Positions 23,401 through 35,200 of a stretch of 64,000 bases of DNA are shown here, in pieces. The DNA is from Litoditis marina (Eukaryota; Nematoda; Chromadorea; Rhabditida; Rhabditidae). The notes under the pieces were generated by a model. The model saw nothing but the letters and a program-made list of their open reading frames with translations. It did no database searches and was not told where the DNA came from. Location of the stretch: assembly GCA_964036275.1 (NCBI GenBank), contig OZ038433.1, positions 50,167,402 to 50,231,401 on the forward strand, in the 5' to 3' direction. The stretch's first letter is position 1; every line of letters begins with the position of its first letter. Position numbers and translations under genes: made by a program.

Positions 23401-26400
23401 AAGGTGGTGGGAGTTATCAAGCGAACGAAGGCCGGGGGTGCGGATCAGAAGGCCCACTACGGCCACATATTCGCCGTCGCCGTATCCACGGACGGCAGAT
23501 ATATTATCAGCGGTGGACACGACTCGGTCCTCAAGGTGCGTTCATACTCCAGTTGGGTTGTTCGATGACATAATTTATTTATTTGTTTATCGGCATTCAA
23601 AGCACTCGATCATCAGAGAAAGAGAAGAACTTGAGAAAGAATGGAAGCATGTCTTTCCCGAACTCTGGCTACACATCTAGAAATGCATTTAGAGGGGTTC
23701 CTTTTCTGCAATTTCGGGTAATAGGGAAATATTATGAGTTTTTCATAAGAGCGTGTTGCATTTTAGAAAGTACCGTAAGAGTACATAAGGTTGTTCAACT
23801 TCTTACCTAATCACGTCCTTTCAGGTGTGGGACTTCCAGACTCTGGCCCACGTGCGTGATTTCTCCGGCCACCGCGCGCCAATCACGTCGCTGTGCTTCC
23901 AGTTGAAGAGCAACTACATGTTCAGTGCCAGCAGAGATCGATCGGTCAAGGTGCGCCTTTTCGACGTTTCTAATATTCTGTTTCTGATTTCACTGATGGA
24001 CCAGAATATGGGATTTTTGCTTTTCTGTAAGACATATTGGCATTATTCGGAAGGTCAGATGTCAGCAGCAAATTTCTGTTGACGAATGGTGCTCTCTGTT
24101 ACAAAGTTATGAGACTTGACTTTCGACCCCTGTTGTTTTTTACAAGATTTGTTCGGTCTCCTCTCATAGATGTATCGGAGGTTTCTATATTTTGATTAAA
24201 GCAGGTTAAGCAGGACGATTGTGTGGACCGATCCCGTGTCAACGGTCCTTTAAACTGCAATATAAAAAGGTATTGCAGTTTAAAGGACTGAAGCTTTGGG
24301 CTTGTACCACATAAGCGTCCTTCTATAATCTATATAGTTGGCGTATTCAGTTGTGGGACATGGACCAACTGGGTCTGGTGGACACGATGTACGGCCATCA
24401 GGACGGGGTCCTCTCCATCTCGGCCCTCCAACAACAGAGAGTAGTCACGGCAGGGGCACAGGACAGAAGCTGTCGAATGTGGAAGGTGGAGGACGAGAGT
24501 CAGCTGGTAGGTTCACGTTCAAGGAAAAAGTTAACGTAGGCGTGGGACACGTTCGTGGGCCAGCCTCTGGTACAAGTTATGCTACGTGTTTTCCGTTTAA
24601 GGAGGAATTTATACATACAAACATACTCTGAATTCTGCTGAAAATTATCTTGTATTTGCAGCTGTTCACGGGTCAGCACAACTGTATTAGCATGGACTGT
24701 GTGGCGATGCTGAACGACGATCACTTCGTGTCTGGCTCCTCTGATGGGTGGGTGTTCTAAAATAGAGTATAGTCACGTGATTCACGAGAAGAAATGAACG
24801 GAAACACGTGAATCACGACAATGCAGGAAGAAATGGTGCTTGTACGCAATAATAAAACTTCAAAACTATCCCAATCCCTGTACAAACCCATCTACTGATA
24901 GTGATTTCAATTTTCTATAATCAGATTTAGAGTTTTTTTATGAGACTCTGGCTGATTTTTATGTACAACCATAAAGAAAGCGCTATTGATAAATTGATAG
25001 TTGAATAGTAACTCCCAACTCCAGTTATCTAAATATTCATTCGTCAGTAGTCTTTGGTTCGCAAATTTCCTGAACAGAGAAGAGTCCGCGAAGTATGTGG
25101 ATTGTTTTTCGATTATTTTGTCCTGGTCCGGTGATATATTATGGTGACGGCCAACCGGGGGAACACATGCGAGACTGGTCCAGTTTCTCGGGTTCTGTTG
25201 GCGAGCAGCGGCGCCGCGGATGTTTGTCTGCCCGTTTATCTTCCTCATTTTGTCCTTTCGTCATCGAGCAAATACTTGTCCCCTGCTGCACAGGATTTGA
25301 CTGGAACAACGCGTTTGCTCCATATGAACTTCGATAGTAGATTTAGAAGTTATCTTTATCCTTGGAAGAAAAGATGTGCTTGCATCATCTAGTTTTTTTG
25401 TTTCGTCCGAGTCTCAGTGCTTTCATTCGAACACGTTATCTTGTAAAACAAATGTTGTACATGTATTAGGATAGTTTGGCGCATTCAGATATGTTTTTCC
25501 ACCATTCTGGTGGAGGCGAAGCATATCCTCCGTATATCGCAGTTCGGTTTACTTCTTTTCCTTTCATTTCTTCGTTGCTTTCCTGCAATACCCATTCTCC
25601 ATCTGTATTCATTACTTTCACGATCTGAAACAATGTCATGTTTGTTTGACCAGTTGCAGTAATCCCCCACTGTTGTGTCGTATTATTTGCACATTTTTGG
25701 CGTTGAGCCGATTATCCGACAGTTGACAATTGACATCAATTGATCATGTGTTTCGTTTACCGAAACGTATTTAAATTCTCCTGCTGTGTACCAGAAAGAT
25801 GGCAGAATTTCTGTTTCTAGTAAATGGGTTAACTTTCGCATGAAATACCTCATACTGCAAGAATTTCTCTGCTGCTCGTTAATACTTTCCTAGTTTTCGA
25901 TTAGTATTGGGAACTAGGACTGATTGGAATGTTTCTTTTGTCATTACAAGCCTGATGAACATTCATTTGCAGCCTTGCGCTTCAGTTTTTGAGCAATTTA
26001 CTACAGCACTCACAACCGGCTGTTCCTATTTATCTACGACTGTTGCGCATTAGTCTCGTCCTCATTCAATCTTTTTCATCGGACAAGTATGCATACATAC
26101 CATGTATTATATTTTCACATACATGTTTCATGCGCATTACAGTCTGATTTTCGTTTTGCTCTTGCTTGAAGCGCCACATTTTTTTTGCATAAGATTGCGT
26201 TCTTGGGCCAATTCTAGAACTAACCGGGTTTTTAGGTAACCTAACCCTTTTTTGGTAACCTATTTTTCAGGTTACCTTGGTAGGTAACCTGGAAGTAACC
26301 TGAAACTAAAATCCGGTTACCGTTCAAACTAACGGTAAAAACCACGTTTTGCGTTAGAAAAACAGGTAACCGGTTTTTCATTTTAGGTTACCAACCGGTT

Positions 26401-29400
26401 ACCTACTGAGGTAACCTGAAAAATAGGTTACCAAAAAAGGGTTAGGTTACCTAAAAACCCGGTTAGATATAGAATTCACCGCGTTCTTGGTGACATGTCG
26501 ATATGTGAAATCCTCATATGTGAGAATCAGTTGTCTGGTATTCTACTCAGCGGTATCGGAGAAGAGAGAAAAGAGAGTCTATTGGTGCTTGACCTGATTT
26601 TGCGAAAGGGGCGGGCGCTTTTAGAGAACTCATTGCTGTTGGACACTAGTAGCTATCAGGTCAACAATTCCTCATCAGTAAACGGGGTTTAGCTAACATT
26701 TTCATAATCTCTACGTTTTCTCAAAGTATATTGGGTCATCTATTCTAAGCACCCGATTGGTTATTGTACAATTATACTTCTCTGATTGAGGACACTCTTT
26801 TGGAAAATCTAGGGGTTCCGTCGGTAGTTGAGTTATGGTTTGTGTTTTTTATGACATGTTTTACAAGAATACACGTCAGTTCTTGGTGATGTTATCATGC
26901 GTTCTCTAACGATTCTCGTCGTGTTTCTCGGTTTCTCCTGATAAGCGTAATTGATCGAGGTGTTGTTCTTTTTTTCACCTTTCTTGTCTTCACTGCGATT
27001 TTCTTACATGTTTTTCTGTATAGATAGATAATAACATTGACCCGAAAACATGATTCTTTTGTTCTAAATCACTATATGACATGACGAAGTCTCATTTTCT
27101 CATTCTAGTTCAGTAGAATCAGCGAAATCGGGTTGGGTGCTTGTGGTTTCTTGACATTTTAAAAATTGTACCTCCCACCTTTCGATTATTTTGAATATTG
27201 TGTACGGACACAACAATCACGAACACTGTATGTTTCACTAGATGTTTCAAGGGAAGTATATAATTTTAGGTGTAAAGGAATAACACTAAGTCACTATTAG
27301 TTTGCAATTTTTAATTGGCACAATATAATTTTGTGCGTTTGCTGGGTATTTTATATCATAGTAACCCCCTGATCTGGGTCTGGCGCGCCCTTTCATTCAT
27401 TCCTCAAACATGGCGCCCATGAAATGCAATCAGAGTGCGCTCGTTTCGGGTGTTTGTTGACAGTTGAGTTGGAACGTCGTTTTTGGGCGACAGGGATAGC
27501 TAGCATGGCATGGGAGTGTCAATAACCGGGTCATAGTTCCATGAATCTATCTCAAGAAAGAGCATGATTTTCCAATTGTTCTGTGAAACTTAGATTGTTT
27601 CCAAACTGAAGACAGGTGATTATGATCACAGAAGTTCTCGTTGCTTTCTGCCCACCATATATCGCGACCTCTCCATGGCTTCAATGATCCGACCCCTACT
27701 ACTCTAGCGTTTGCCTGATCCGCGTTCCCCTTTGACAGAGCGCGCGTCTTGTTATGATTGAATGGGACCGGTTTCGTTCAATTGTTACCATTCAATGGGC
27801 GTCCTTTTCATGCCATGCCAATGACAGGCACATGGACACTAGTCCCTTATGTACTGACGCTGAAACATTTGGCCGCTGGTGCATATTTGTCAGCTGAGCA
27901 GCTAAAAACTTTTTAATTGACCGCAGTCAGCTGGAGTTTGTTTGTGGTTGTCCACATGGCTTTACTCTCTTAGTTTCAGTCTTTTCACCTGTATTTTTAA
28001 AAAAGCCTATTTTGTCCTCTCTAGTGCTAGTTGTACACTGCATACTATCCTGTTATTTCCGAAAACAGAGCAGGATTGTTATCAGTATTATCCGATTCTA
28101 TATCAACCATATCGAGGTTCATTTATTAATCTTCATGTCTCTTACAGTACCTTGTCGTTGTGGTCTGTGTGGAAGAAGAAGCCGATTGCTACTCGACAAG
28201 AAATTCACGGAAAACGAGAGACGGGAGAGGCCAGATGGATAGTCTCAGTCGCCGCGGTACCCTATTCAGGTGAGGAGGGATGAGGGGAGGGAGAGAGAGA
28301 GAGAGAAAAAAAAAGAGGGAGCAGAGAGATGAGCAGAACTTAAGAGAGAAGCATAGATGAGGGAAGGAGAGTGAAAATAGTCAACAGATTGATGGACTGT
28401 TTCTAGACACGATGTGAAAGTATGCGAAGGTGGAGATAAATTTTCTCGTTGGTATAAAAGTTTTTCATGCTACAGTAACCGAACGGTTAATATGCTGTTT
28501 TTGTTCCATCGATATTAGTACCTATTCGCTCCGAATGAGGCACATTAGTGATGATGACCCTGAAACTGAGTCATAGCAAATATTTGCACTCCGAACGGGG
28601 GAGGATTGTTGTTCGCCAATTGCGGAAAACGCGATCTCATGCCGGTTTTGCGTTTCAGATTTTGCTTATGTTTACGTTGTTGTGCATTGTTGTTGGGGTT
28701 GTCTATAGATCGAAAACCAAGATATTCCAGCTTAGGAGCTTTATCTTTTCGATGGTAGCAAAGCGCGATTAAAAACGTACTGCTCTCATTTCTCATTTCT
28801 CGCTTCTTAATCAGCTATCTAAATATATATTGAAAAAAAGTGAGAAAGTGGAATTCATTTCTTCAGACGAGATATGTTTGTTGGTGTTCTCTATGATATC
28901 TGTTTTAAGATTTGGTAGCCACTGGCTCGGATGATGGTGAATTGAAGTTGTGGAAGATAGCCAAAGACTACAGGAAGATCTCGCAGGTTTTCGCCTACTC
29001 AGTAGTAAGTGAACATTATTATGGAACATTTTTAATCTCTCATCGTTGTTTTTATTAGTAGTTATAATAAAGTTGTGACCGCATCATGTCGAAATCGAGT
29101 CTTGCCGTTTGTATGAAATAAGAGCAGAGACGATGAGTTTTGCCTGAAAATCCGGAGGGGGTTTTAAGGGTCCGGGGGTAGCCAGTTTTGAATTGTAGTT
29201 TCCAGTGCAAACGCCCACAGAAGTTTAGAATTGCCGCCAAAAGAACTGAGATCAAATAGAAATGGTGGTTCAAATATTAAGCGTATTATGATCGTTATAA
29301 TTCATTGTTTACTGTTTAGGAAGGTTTCATCAACGATATTCGCTTCTCACCGGACGGTAAATTGCTGGTAGTGGCGGCTGGAAAAGAGCACAAGGACGGA

Positions 29401-29933
29401 AGGTGGTGGGTGAGTGAATGCGGGTGGCTTGAAGAAGAGTACTGGGATAACGGCGGGCAACTGTTTCATGCACTTTATAAGTAGGCTTCATTCTCTCGCC
29501 GATGTTTCAGTTGAACTCTTCAGAACAATACTTGCTAACCATAACCGTGAGAATGAGCACAAAATTGGGGTACTATTTGAAATATTCGTTCATTACGTTT
29601 TCTATAAGTTTCAGCGTCGCATTTGAATACCTTTTACTATCAAGGTAACCAAATTGTAAAGTGAATTTTTTAAATGATGTGTGCTGGTGTTCGCCACTTT
29701 GTCAAGATTAGATTCAAATACTGCAACGAAAAATTCTTCTGACTGATTTATTTCACAGCATGCATCCTCCATTTTTACTCACGTCAAAAGTTTCACAGGT
29801 GGAGCGAGATGCCCGTAATCAGGTGCTGATTCTGCCGGTCCACTATGGCGAGGAAGAGGGAGAGGATCAGACGACGGGGGCAGCCGAGAAGGGGGGAATG
29901 TCGTCGGATGAGGAGGAGGAAGAGGACGAGTGA
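20413..29933 (+). CDS. RRP9: U3 snoRNP protein RRP9 / U3-55K (WD40)
   Basis: Nucleolar WD40 protein that binds the U3 snoRNA B/C motif and acts in SSU-processome cleavage of pre-18S rRNA. Thirteen exons in phase: 20413-20487, 21078-21170, 21687-21791, 22356-22498, 22856-22935, 23384-23535, 23825-23950, 24351-24506, 24662-24747, 28148-28269, 28910-29004, 29320-29409, 29799-29933. Product 485 aa (human 475). The Lys-rich N-terminus (KKKGGGGGKKKGLKR) and acidic stretch are followed from about residue 139 by WD repeats: GKESSIVKY, GGHDSVLKVWDF, SASRDRSVKLWDMD, GHQDGVLSI, SGSSDGTLSLW, TGSDDGELKLW, ending in GKEHKDGRWWVERDARNQVL, matching the family's C-terminus. An acidic tail (SSDEEEEEDE) follows. 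The 80-nt exon 5 is easily missed but is required for phase and for the first blade. Intron 9 is 3.4 kb, far longer than the others. ATG lies 1 nt after an acceptor-like CCAG. Confidence 0.95.
20560..20740. repeat. GGTTACC-type repeat, degenerate copy
   Basis: Repeated GGTAAC/GTTACC in both orientations (AACCGGTTGATAAC, GTTACCTACCGGTTACC, AACCTGAAAAGG). Same family as 26215-26474 and 30106-30364. Confidence 0.6.
21365..21545. mobile_element. CACCAGT-family MITE in RRP9 intron 2
   Basis: Left end CACTGTAAAGTTGTCGGAATA, right end TATTCGGATCTTACTGATGTA. The interior has the family's GCCGAAAAGAAGAAAA motif. Confidence 0.6.
22120..22245 (+). repeat. Dispersed repeat E, copy 2
   Basis: GGTCCCTTCTAGG, GGGTCCCAACTAACC, GAGGATCCCCCGGTCAGG and GGGTATCGCACC follow the same order as in 14805-14975. 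Confidence 0.55.
24206..24328 (+). mobile_element. TTAA MITE, copy 4, next to RRP9 exon 8
   Basis: Left TTAAGCAGGACGATTGTGTG, inner GGTCCTTTAAACTGCAAT, right ACATAAGCGTCCTTCTATAA. The element ends 22 bp before exon 8 (starts 24351), so it occupies the usual branch-point zone. Confidence 0.8.
26215..26474. mobile_element. GGTTACC foldback in RRP9 intron 9
   Basis: Outer arms CTAACCGGGTTTTTAGG and CCTAAAAACCCGGTTAG, with AACCTAACCCTTTTTTGG and CCAAAAAAGGGTTAGGTT, are near-perfect complements. The interior is built of GGTAACCT units in both directions. About 260 bp, flanked by AATTCTAGAA and ATATAGAATT. Confidence 0.8.
28277..28332 (+). repeat. GA/A-rich tract just after an RRP9 donor
   Basis: GA-rich sequence begins within 10 bp of the donor of exon 10 (28270). 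Confidence 0.85.
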
Positions 29934-32234
29934 AGAGGTGCGGAAGGCACATGGTACTAGCCAATTCTACAACTAATCGGGTTTATAGGGGTACCCTATT
30001 TTTGAGATTACCTTAGTAGGTAACCTGGAAGTAACCCGAAACTAAAATCCGGTTACCGTTCAAACAGACACTTTTTCCGCGTTTCAATGATTCACGGTGA
30101 ATTCTATATCTAACCGGGTTTTTAGGTAACCTAACCCTTCTTTGGTAACCTGTTTTTCAGGTTACCTCAGTAGGTAGCTGGTTGGTAACCTGAAATGGAA
30201 AACTGGTTACCCGTTTTTCTAACTCAAAACGAGCTTTAACGATTAGTTTAAAGGGTAACCTAATTTTAGTTCAGGTTACTTCCAGGTTACCTACCAAGGT
30301 AACCTGGAAATTGGTAACAAAAAAGGGTTAGATTACCAAAAAAGCCGGTTAGTTGTAGAATCGGCCCATGATACTAGATCCCCCCCGCTCCCAATGAGAT
30401 TGAGGAGGTCACGCACACACGATACTTATTCTGCTACACTAGTAGGATCATTATTATGTGTACGAAAAGCGTTACTGGAATCAAAATAGGGTTTTCATGT
30501 TTGAAAATACACAGAAATACGTCGTAAAAAGGCTCGGTAGTTGGTTTCGGCTGTTAATAAGGTTCAGACGGTCGTATCTTGCTATAGCTCCCTACTGAGG
30601 TGTGTGCTCAAGTAAAGGTCATTTGTCATTGGAATAATTGGAATAGCCATTATTACACCATTGTACGGCCACTTGGTCCCCGACCTTGCAATGGTTTACA
30701 TGTCATTAGCTTTTTTGATCTCCCTCCATCCGGCTTATAGTTGTGTCATGCGTCTCCCTCCCATACCTGATAATCCTCATTGCCGTTCCAGCTGCCCGTG
30801 CCTCTCATCTGCGACCAGCTAGTTGGTTCGAATGTTTTGCGGTCTGCCGGGGTCTCGTCGCACTTTCCCCTACGTGATCATTGCCAGATGTATCTCGTAA
30901 CTAGACCGATTACACTCGTTGTTTTTCTCTCATTTGTGCATCTCTTTTCTTTCAATGATGCGTATGCGTGTTTATCAAGTCTAACTGTAGTCATCAGTCA
31001 CTGGATTTTCATTTTGCTCCAACTTTCGAGTAGAATTATGATGTGGGCTTGGACTCGGTTCCTATGGATATACAGTGGTATATTGTTCAATTACTTTCTC
31101 CGTTGATGTTTTTTTTTCTGAGACTGACTTGGTAACAACTTCACGTCATTCATTGTTCTTCGGTTTTTTCCGCTCGTGGTTCCTTTTTGTTAGTATCGTA
31201 TTGTTTTCGCGTTGTCTGCAAAGTTTTCCTGTTGTTACATGTTTTCTCTCCATTGTTGCGCTCATTTTGTCGTTGCGTTGTTGAAAGACGATTGTTATTA
31301 TGAATTCACATCTACAGTTCTAAAAAATTGAGTCATTATTGAACTTCGTCATGCGTTTTTCTCATCAGAGACGTTTTCATCGTCCAATATCTCTATTATT
31401 GCTATGACGTTTTGATTTTGTGTAATTATCATCTTTATTATTAAGTCTCATTTGTTCAAGGATTGAGGTGCTGGTAAACTCAATTTAACTGATGATCCTG
31501 TATGCTCAAAGATTTCATTTTCACGAGTCCCAAATAACCGCACGCGCACGTTATGGATGCCCTATTTGATTCCACACCTCATTTACCACGGGCAAATGTT
31601 TCACGACCCTGTTCTATGCGCGAAATCTGGATTGCCCATTTAGCGTCACAATTACCAGCTTATCTGTCTCGATGCGTGAGTTGGTGCCAGCTTGGTTGAC
31701 TCTAACATCTATTAACTTGTTCGAGTAGGAGAGACATAGTATTTTGAATTGCGAAACAGCTGAATGATTACAACTATTTGTTTCACATATTTACAGGTTG
31801 AATTGATTGAATCTAGTGGCTAGTGCCGCTAGTGGACGTAATTATTAAAATTGAAAGCTTTTCCTATGGAAATTAGAGGTAGTTCTCTCGCGAATGCGGT
31901 CATTTTTGAGTAGTGATAGTTTAGATTTGAATAGCATAGTTGATTTTCTCAATACTTCACATATTTGCGGAACTTTTGTGGTTTCTATTTTTCTAGATGT
32001 CAGTATCAGCATTAATTATATCCTATAGCCGCCGCGCTGTTCTTGTTTGTTTCGTAATCGCGACCAGTGTTTCTTGTCTCTTCTCACCATCTCATTCTAT
32101 CTCTCCTCCAATCTATGCTTTAATCGAACATTCACATATTTCAGAAGCTTCCCACATTTTTTATCGCGCAGCCCAATGTCTCACTGCTACTATTAATAGT
32201 TTTCTTTTCAGGAAGGTAGAACGGCCTGGCAGCC
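29934..32234. other. RRP9-to-Rab11-FIP intergenic region
   Basis: 2.3 kb. The first 430 bp hold two GGTTACC elements. A GC-rich, open stretch at about 30790-30900 is preceded by an acceptor-like TTCCAG, but no partner exon was found. The remainder is AT-rich with no supported feature. RRP9 3'UTR and FIP 5' signals presumably lie here. Confidence 0.5.
29968..30364. mobile_element. Two adjacent GGTTACC foldback elements
   Basis: A shorter copy (about 29968-30110) and a full copy (about 30106-30364). The full copy starts GAATTCTATATCTAACCGGG and ends GCCGGTTAGTTGTAGAATC, with GGTAACCTAACCC near one end and GGGTTAGATTACC near the other. Same family as 26215-26474. Confidence 0.75.
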
Positions 32235-35200
32235 ATGCAGCCAAACACGCTATTAGTTCACGGTGAGTTATGTTCCATTTCATTTTCTTAATGGTCATTC
32301 CCATTAAATTTACAGTTCATTATATTTTCTGGTTCCAATTCCAATCTATGGTTTTACAGTATCATGTGCGCGCGGTCTCTATTTGAAGAATCACAATGCC
32401 ATGGAGGCTTTCGCATCTATCACGTTACAGGTGATTGTTTATTCATCATATGTTTTTTGTAAGTTTTCTATAGTTTCCGAAAACAAGTGACAACCATGTA
32501 GAGAGGCACTTCAAGTAGTTGAGTTTGAGAGGTTTTGTTATTGTATCTATTATTATATTGGCAGGGTAACTGTATTTCAGACACTAGCCTGGTTGCCACA
32601 GGTATGAAATGACGACATTAAGAGTATGGCCGAATCGGAGTTGTAGTTAATAAGGTATCAGACCACTGATACACAACTGATTGAACAATATGATAGTCTC
32701 AGTTTATCCTTCTGAGCCTCAGAAACTACAAACTTATACGGCTTATACCATATAGTTCATTCATGATTCAAGATTTATTCATTCTTGTAATATTGTTGCA
32801 ATATTCCTTTACGGCCACCCAGGTATCACTGTATCTGCACATTCTCAATATCGTTTATAGTACCAATATTCTTTCGTTTCAGGGAAAGGGTTCGACTCGA
32901 AGTCGCGTGATCACTGAACAGATACACACGACGGGAGACTGTCGCTGGGATGAGAACTGTGAATTGTAGGTGGTGCTACTCAATCGTCTGCCTTTAAACT
33001 TGTGTGAAACATTGAAACGCGGGAAAAATGTCTGTCTGTCCGTGAACTTTTTTGAAGCCATGATTCATGAAAAGCGTGGTCAAATGATGAGGGACGTAAA
33101 ATGTCTTCAAGAAGGCTCACTCAGTAGTAGTTTATGTAGTATGGCGTATGATTATCGGTAGTTGCCCTAATTTCATGATTTCTTTCAGCAAAGTCAACGA
33201 GAAGTCTACCCATATACTGGTCGTGGTGTCCCATAAGACGAGAATAGGCAGCTCAGGTACGGGAATATTATCTCCTTCTTTCTATTTAAAGTTCTTATTG
33301 ACTCAAATGGTACTTGGCTCATTTTTCTCTCTTGGTGTTCTACTCGATGCTCAAGAACATTTGAGTTGCTGTTCTCGTGCCCTTCAAAACTTGTGCAATT
33401 TTACCTGTAATGATTTTGCTAACTTTTAAGTTGTCATAGGGAATTGTTTTCGTTGTACGTACTAGCGTTGTTACAGTTGAATTCGAAACTTGATTTTTTC
33501 CCCAAAACTTTGGAACTCGAGTAAAAGCCCCAGTACGTTCAAATTAACTTCAGGTTGGCCGTTCAGATCTGACCGGCATTGATTGGCTTGTTGTTCACGA
33601 GCACTCAAAACTAGTGCGATTTCACCTGTAATGTTTGCTATCTTTAAGATTATTATAATAAATTGTTTTGGTTATAAATTTGAACATTTAGATTTGATTG
33701 GGAAGTGTGAGGTGGCCTTGGAGGACGCTCGTCGGCTCGGTGCTCACACGTGGTTTCCGTTGAAGAAGAAGAAGGGAGACGATAAGTACAGGTAAAATAG
33801 ACACCTTTCGGTCGCCCCAAAAGTAACGGTCGCCAAAAGTAACATAGCAGTATACTGTTACTCAAATGCAAAGTCACGTGAAACATTTTAAACACAGCAG
33901 AACTCAGAAACTCGGAATGACAAAGTGCACGATTCCTCATTATAAATTAGAATGCTAACTTTACATGACTATTCAATTTACTTGTAGTATAACCGATGTC
34001 AAAAGTAACGAAGAGACGCCAAACGTTACTTTTGTTATTTATCACACCTTTCCATCTCGGTCATGCACCAGCAAGGTGCGACTGTTCTATGAAATGGAGT
34101 CAGTGTTTCCATTTTTGAACTTACATATGTGCAATGTGCATCTATTCTAGGGGTGAAATCCAGCTGCAGTTCACCTTGTCCTACGAGAAACCGTCGTTGT
34201 CCATCTCCAGCACCGATCTGACGTCCATCGAAAAAGGTGAGAACTGAAGAATATAGTTCGTAACTTCAGGAAGTGACTAAATCATTGTTGTAGTTTGATC
34301 TCGAAACATTTCGTGACTCATTCGTTTCGACCGAAAACCAACGTGATCGGTAAATTAACGCTGATTTGTGTGCTGTCTTCAAATTATCGGTTACTCTAAG
34401 CTTGGGATCTAACTGATAATATCTTCTCAATTCTAACTGATTATATCATTTCAATTGTGTTCAAAATCCTTCTGTCTTTTCAAAATTATGTGTTCACTTT
34501 TCTCATATGATTGCTTACCCTATCTGGAACAAAAGAAGATTTGTCTTTTTCCTTAAAGTTTGGCTCCACTATTTTGAGTGGTATAAAGATTAGTTTGCAG
34601 ACGGCATGCTGGACCGTATGAAGCGAAAGATGAACAAGTTGGGTGGAAAACACAAGCAGGCAGAGGACACAATGTCCATCGCCAGTGGAATGAGTGCGAT
34701 GAGCATGAAGAGCTCGCGCAGCAACCGATTCATGAGCAAGTTGAAGACGATCGGCGGCGGAATGCACAAGTAAGCACATATATATGTAGTGGCTGAAACA
34801 GCCGAGTGAGAGATGGCACGAAATTCAATGTAAGTTGTTTTGATTGAATTGTGAGCAAGTTCAAGTGAGCACATATATATATATATATGTAGTGACTGAA
34901 ACTGCCAGGTGAAATATAGCTTGAAATTCAAATTGCGATGTTTAGATTGATTTATGAGTAAATTGGAGACGATCGGTGGTGAAATGCACAAGTATGAATA
35001 TATGTACTGAATGAAACAGCCAAGTGAAATATGGCGTGAAATTTAAGCGGTTTAATTCATGTATTAGTCGATAGCTTTATTTGGGCACAGTGTAGACTAG
35101 GAAACATTGAGGGTAGATGAGGATGAGATTAGTTGTTCAAGTTCTCGATTTTTCTTTTTTTCAGGTCCTCTACCCTGCCACCCGGTTCAATTGCAGCCGC

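Noticed and set aside
23376..23573. RRP9 read in the frame RQHRGPKGGG... from the 23384 exon
   Set aside because: Only arises if the 80-nt exon 22856-22935 is skipped; including it restores the WD-repeat frame.
24907..25248. 113-codon minus-strand frame in RRP9 intron 9
   Set aside because: No recognisable motif, atypical composition and no splice partners.
31997..32266. 89-codon frame overlapping Rab11-FIP exon 1
   Set aside because: Wrong frame relative to the C2 domain; the short ATG at 32235 gives the correct join.
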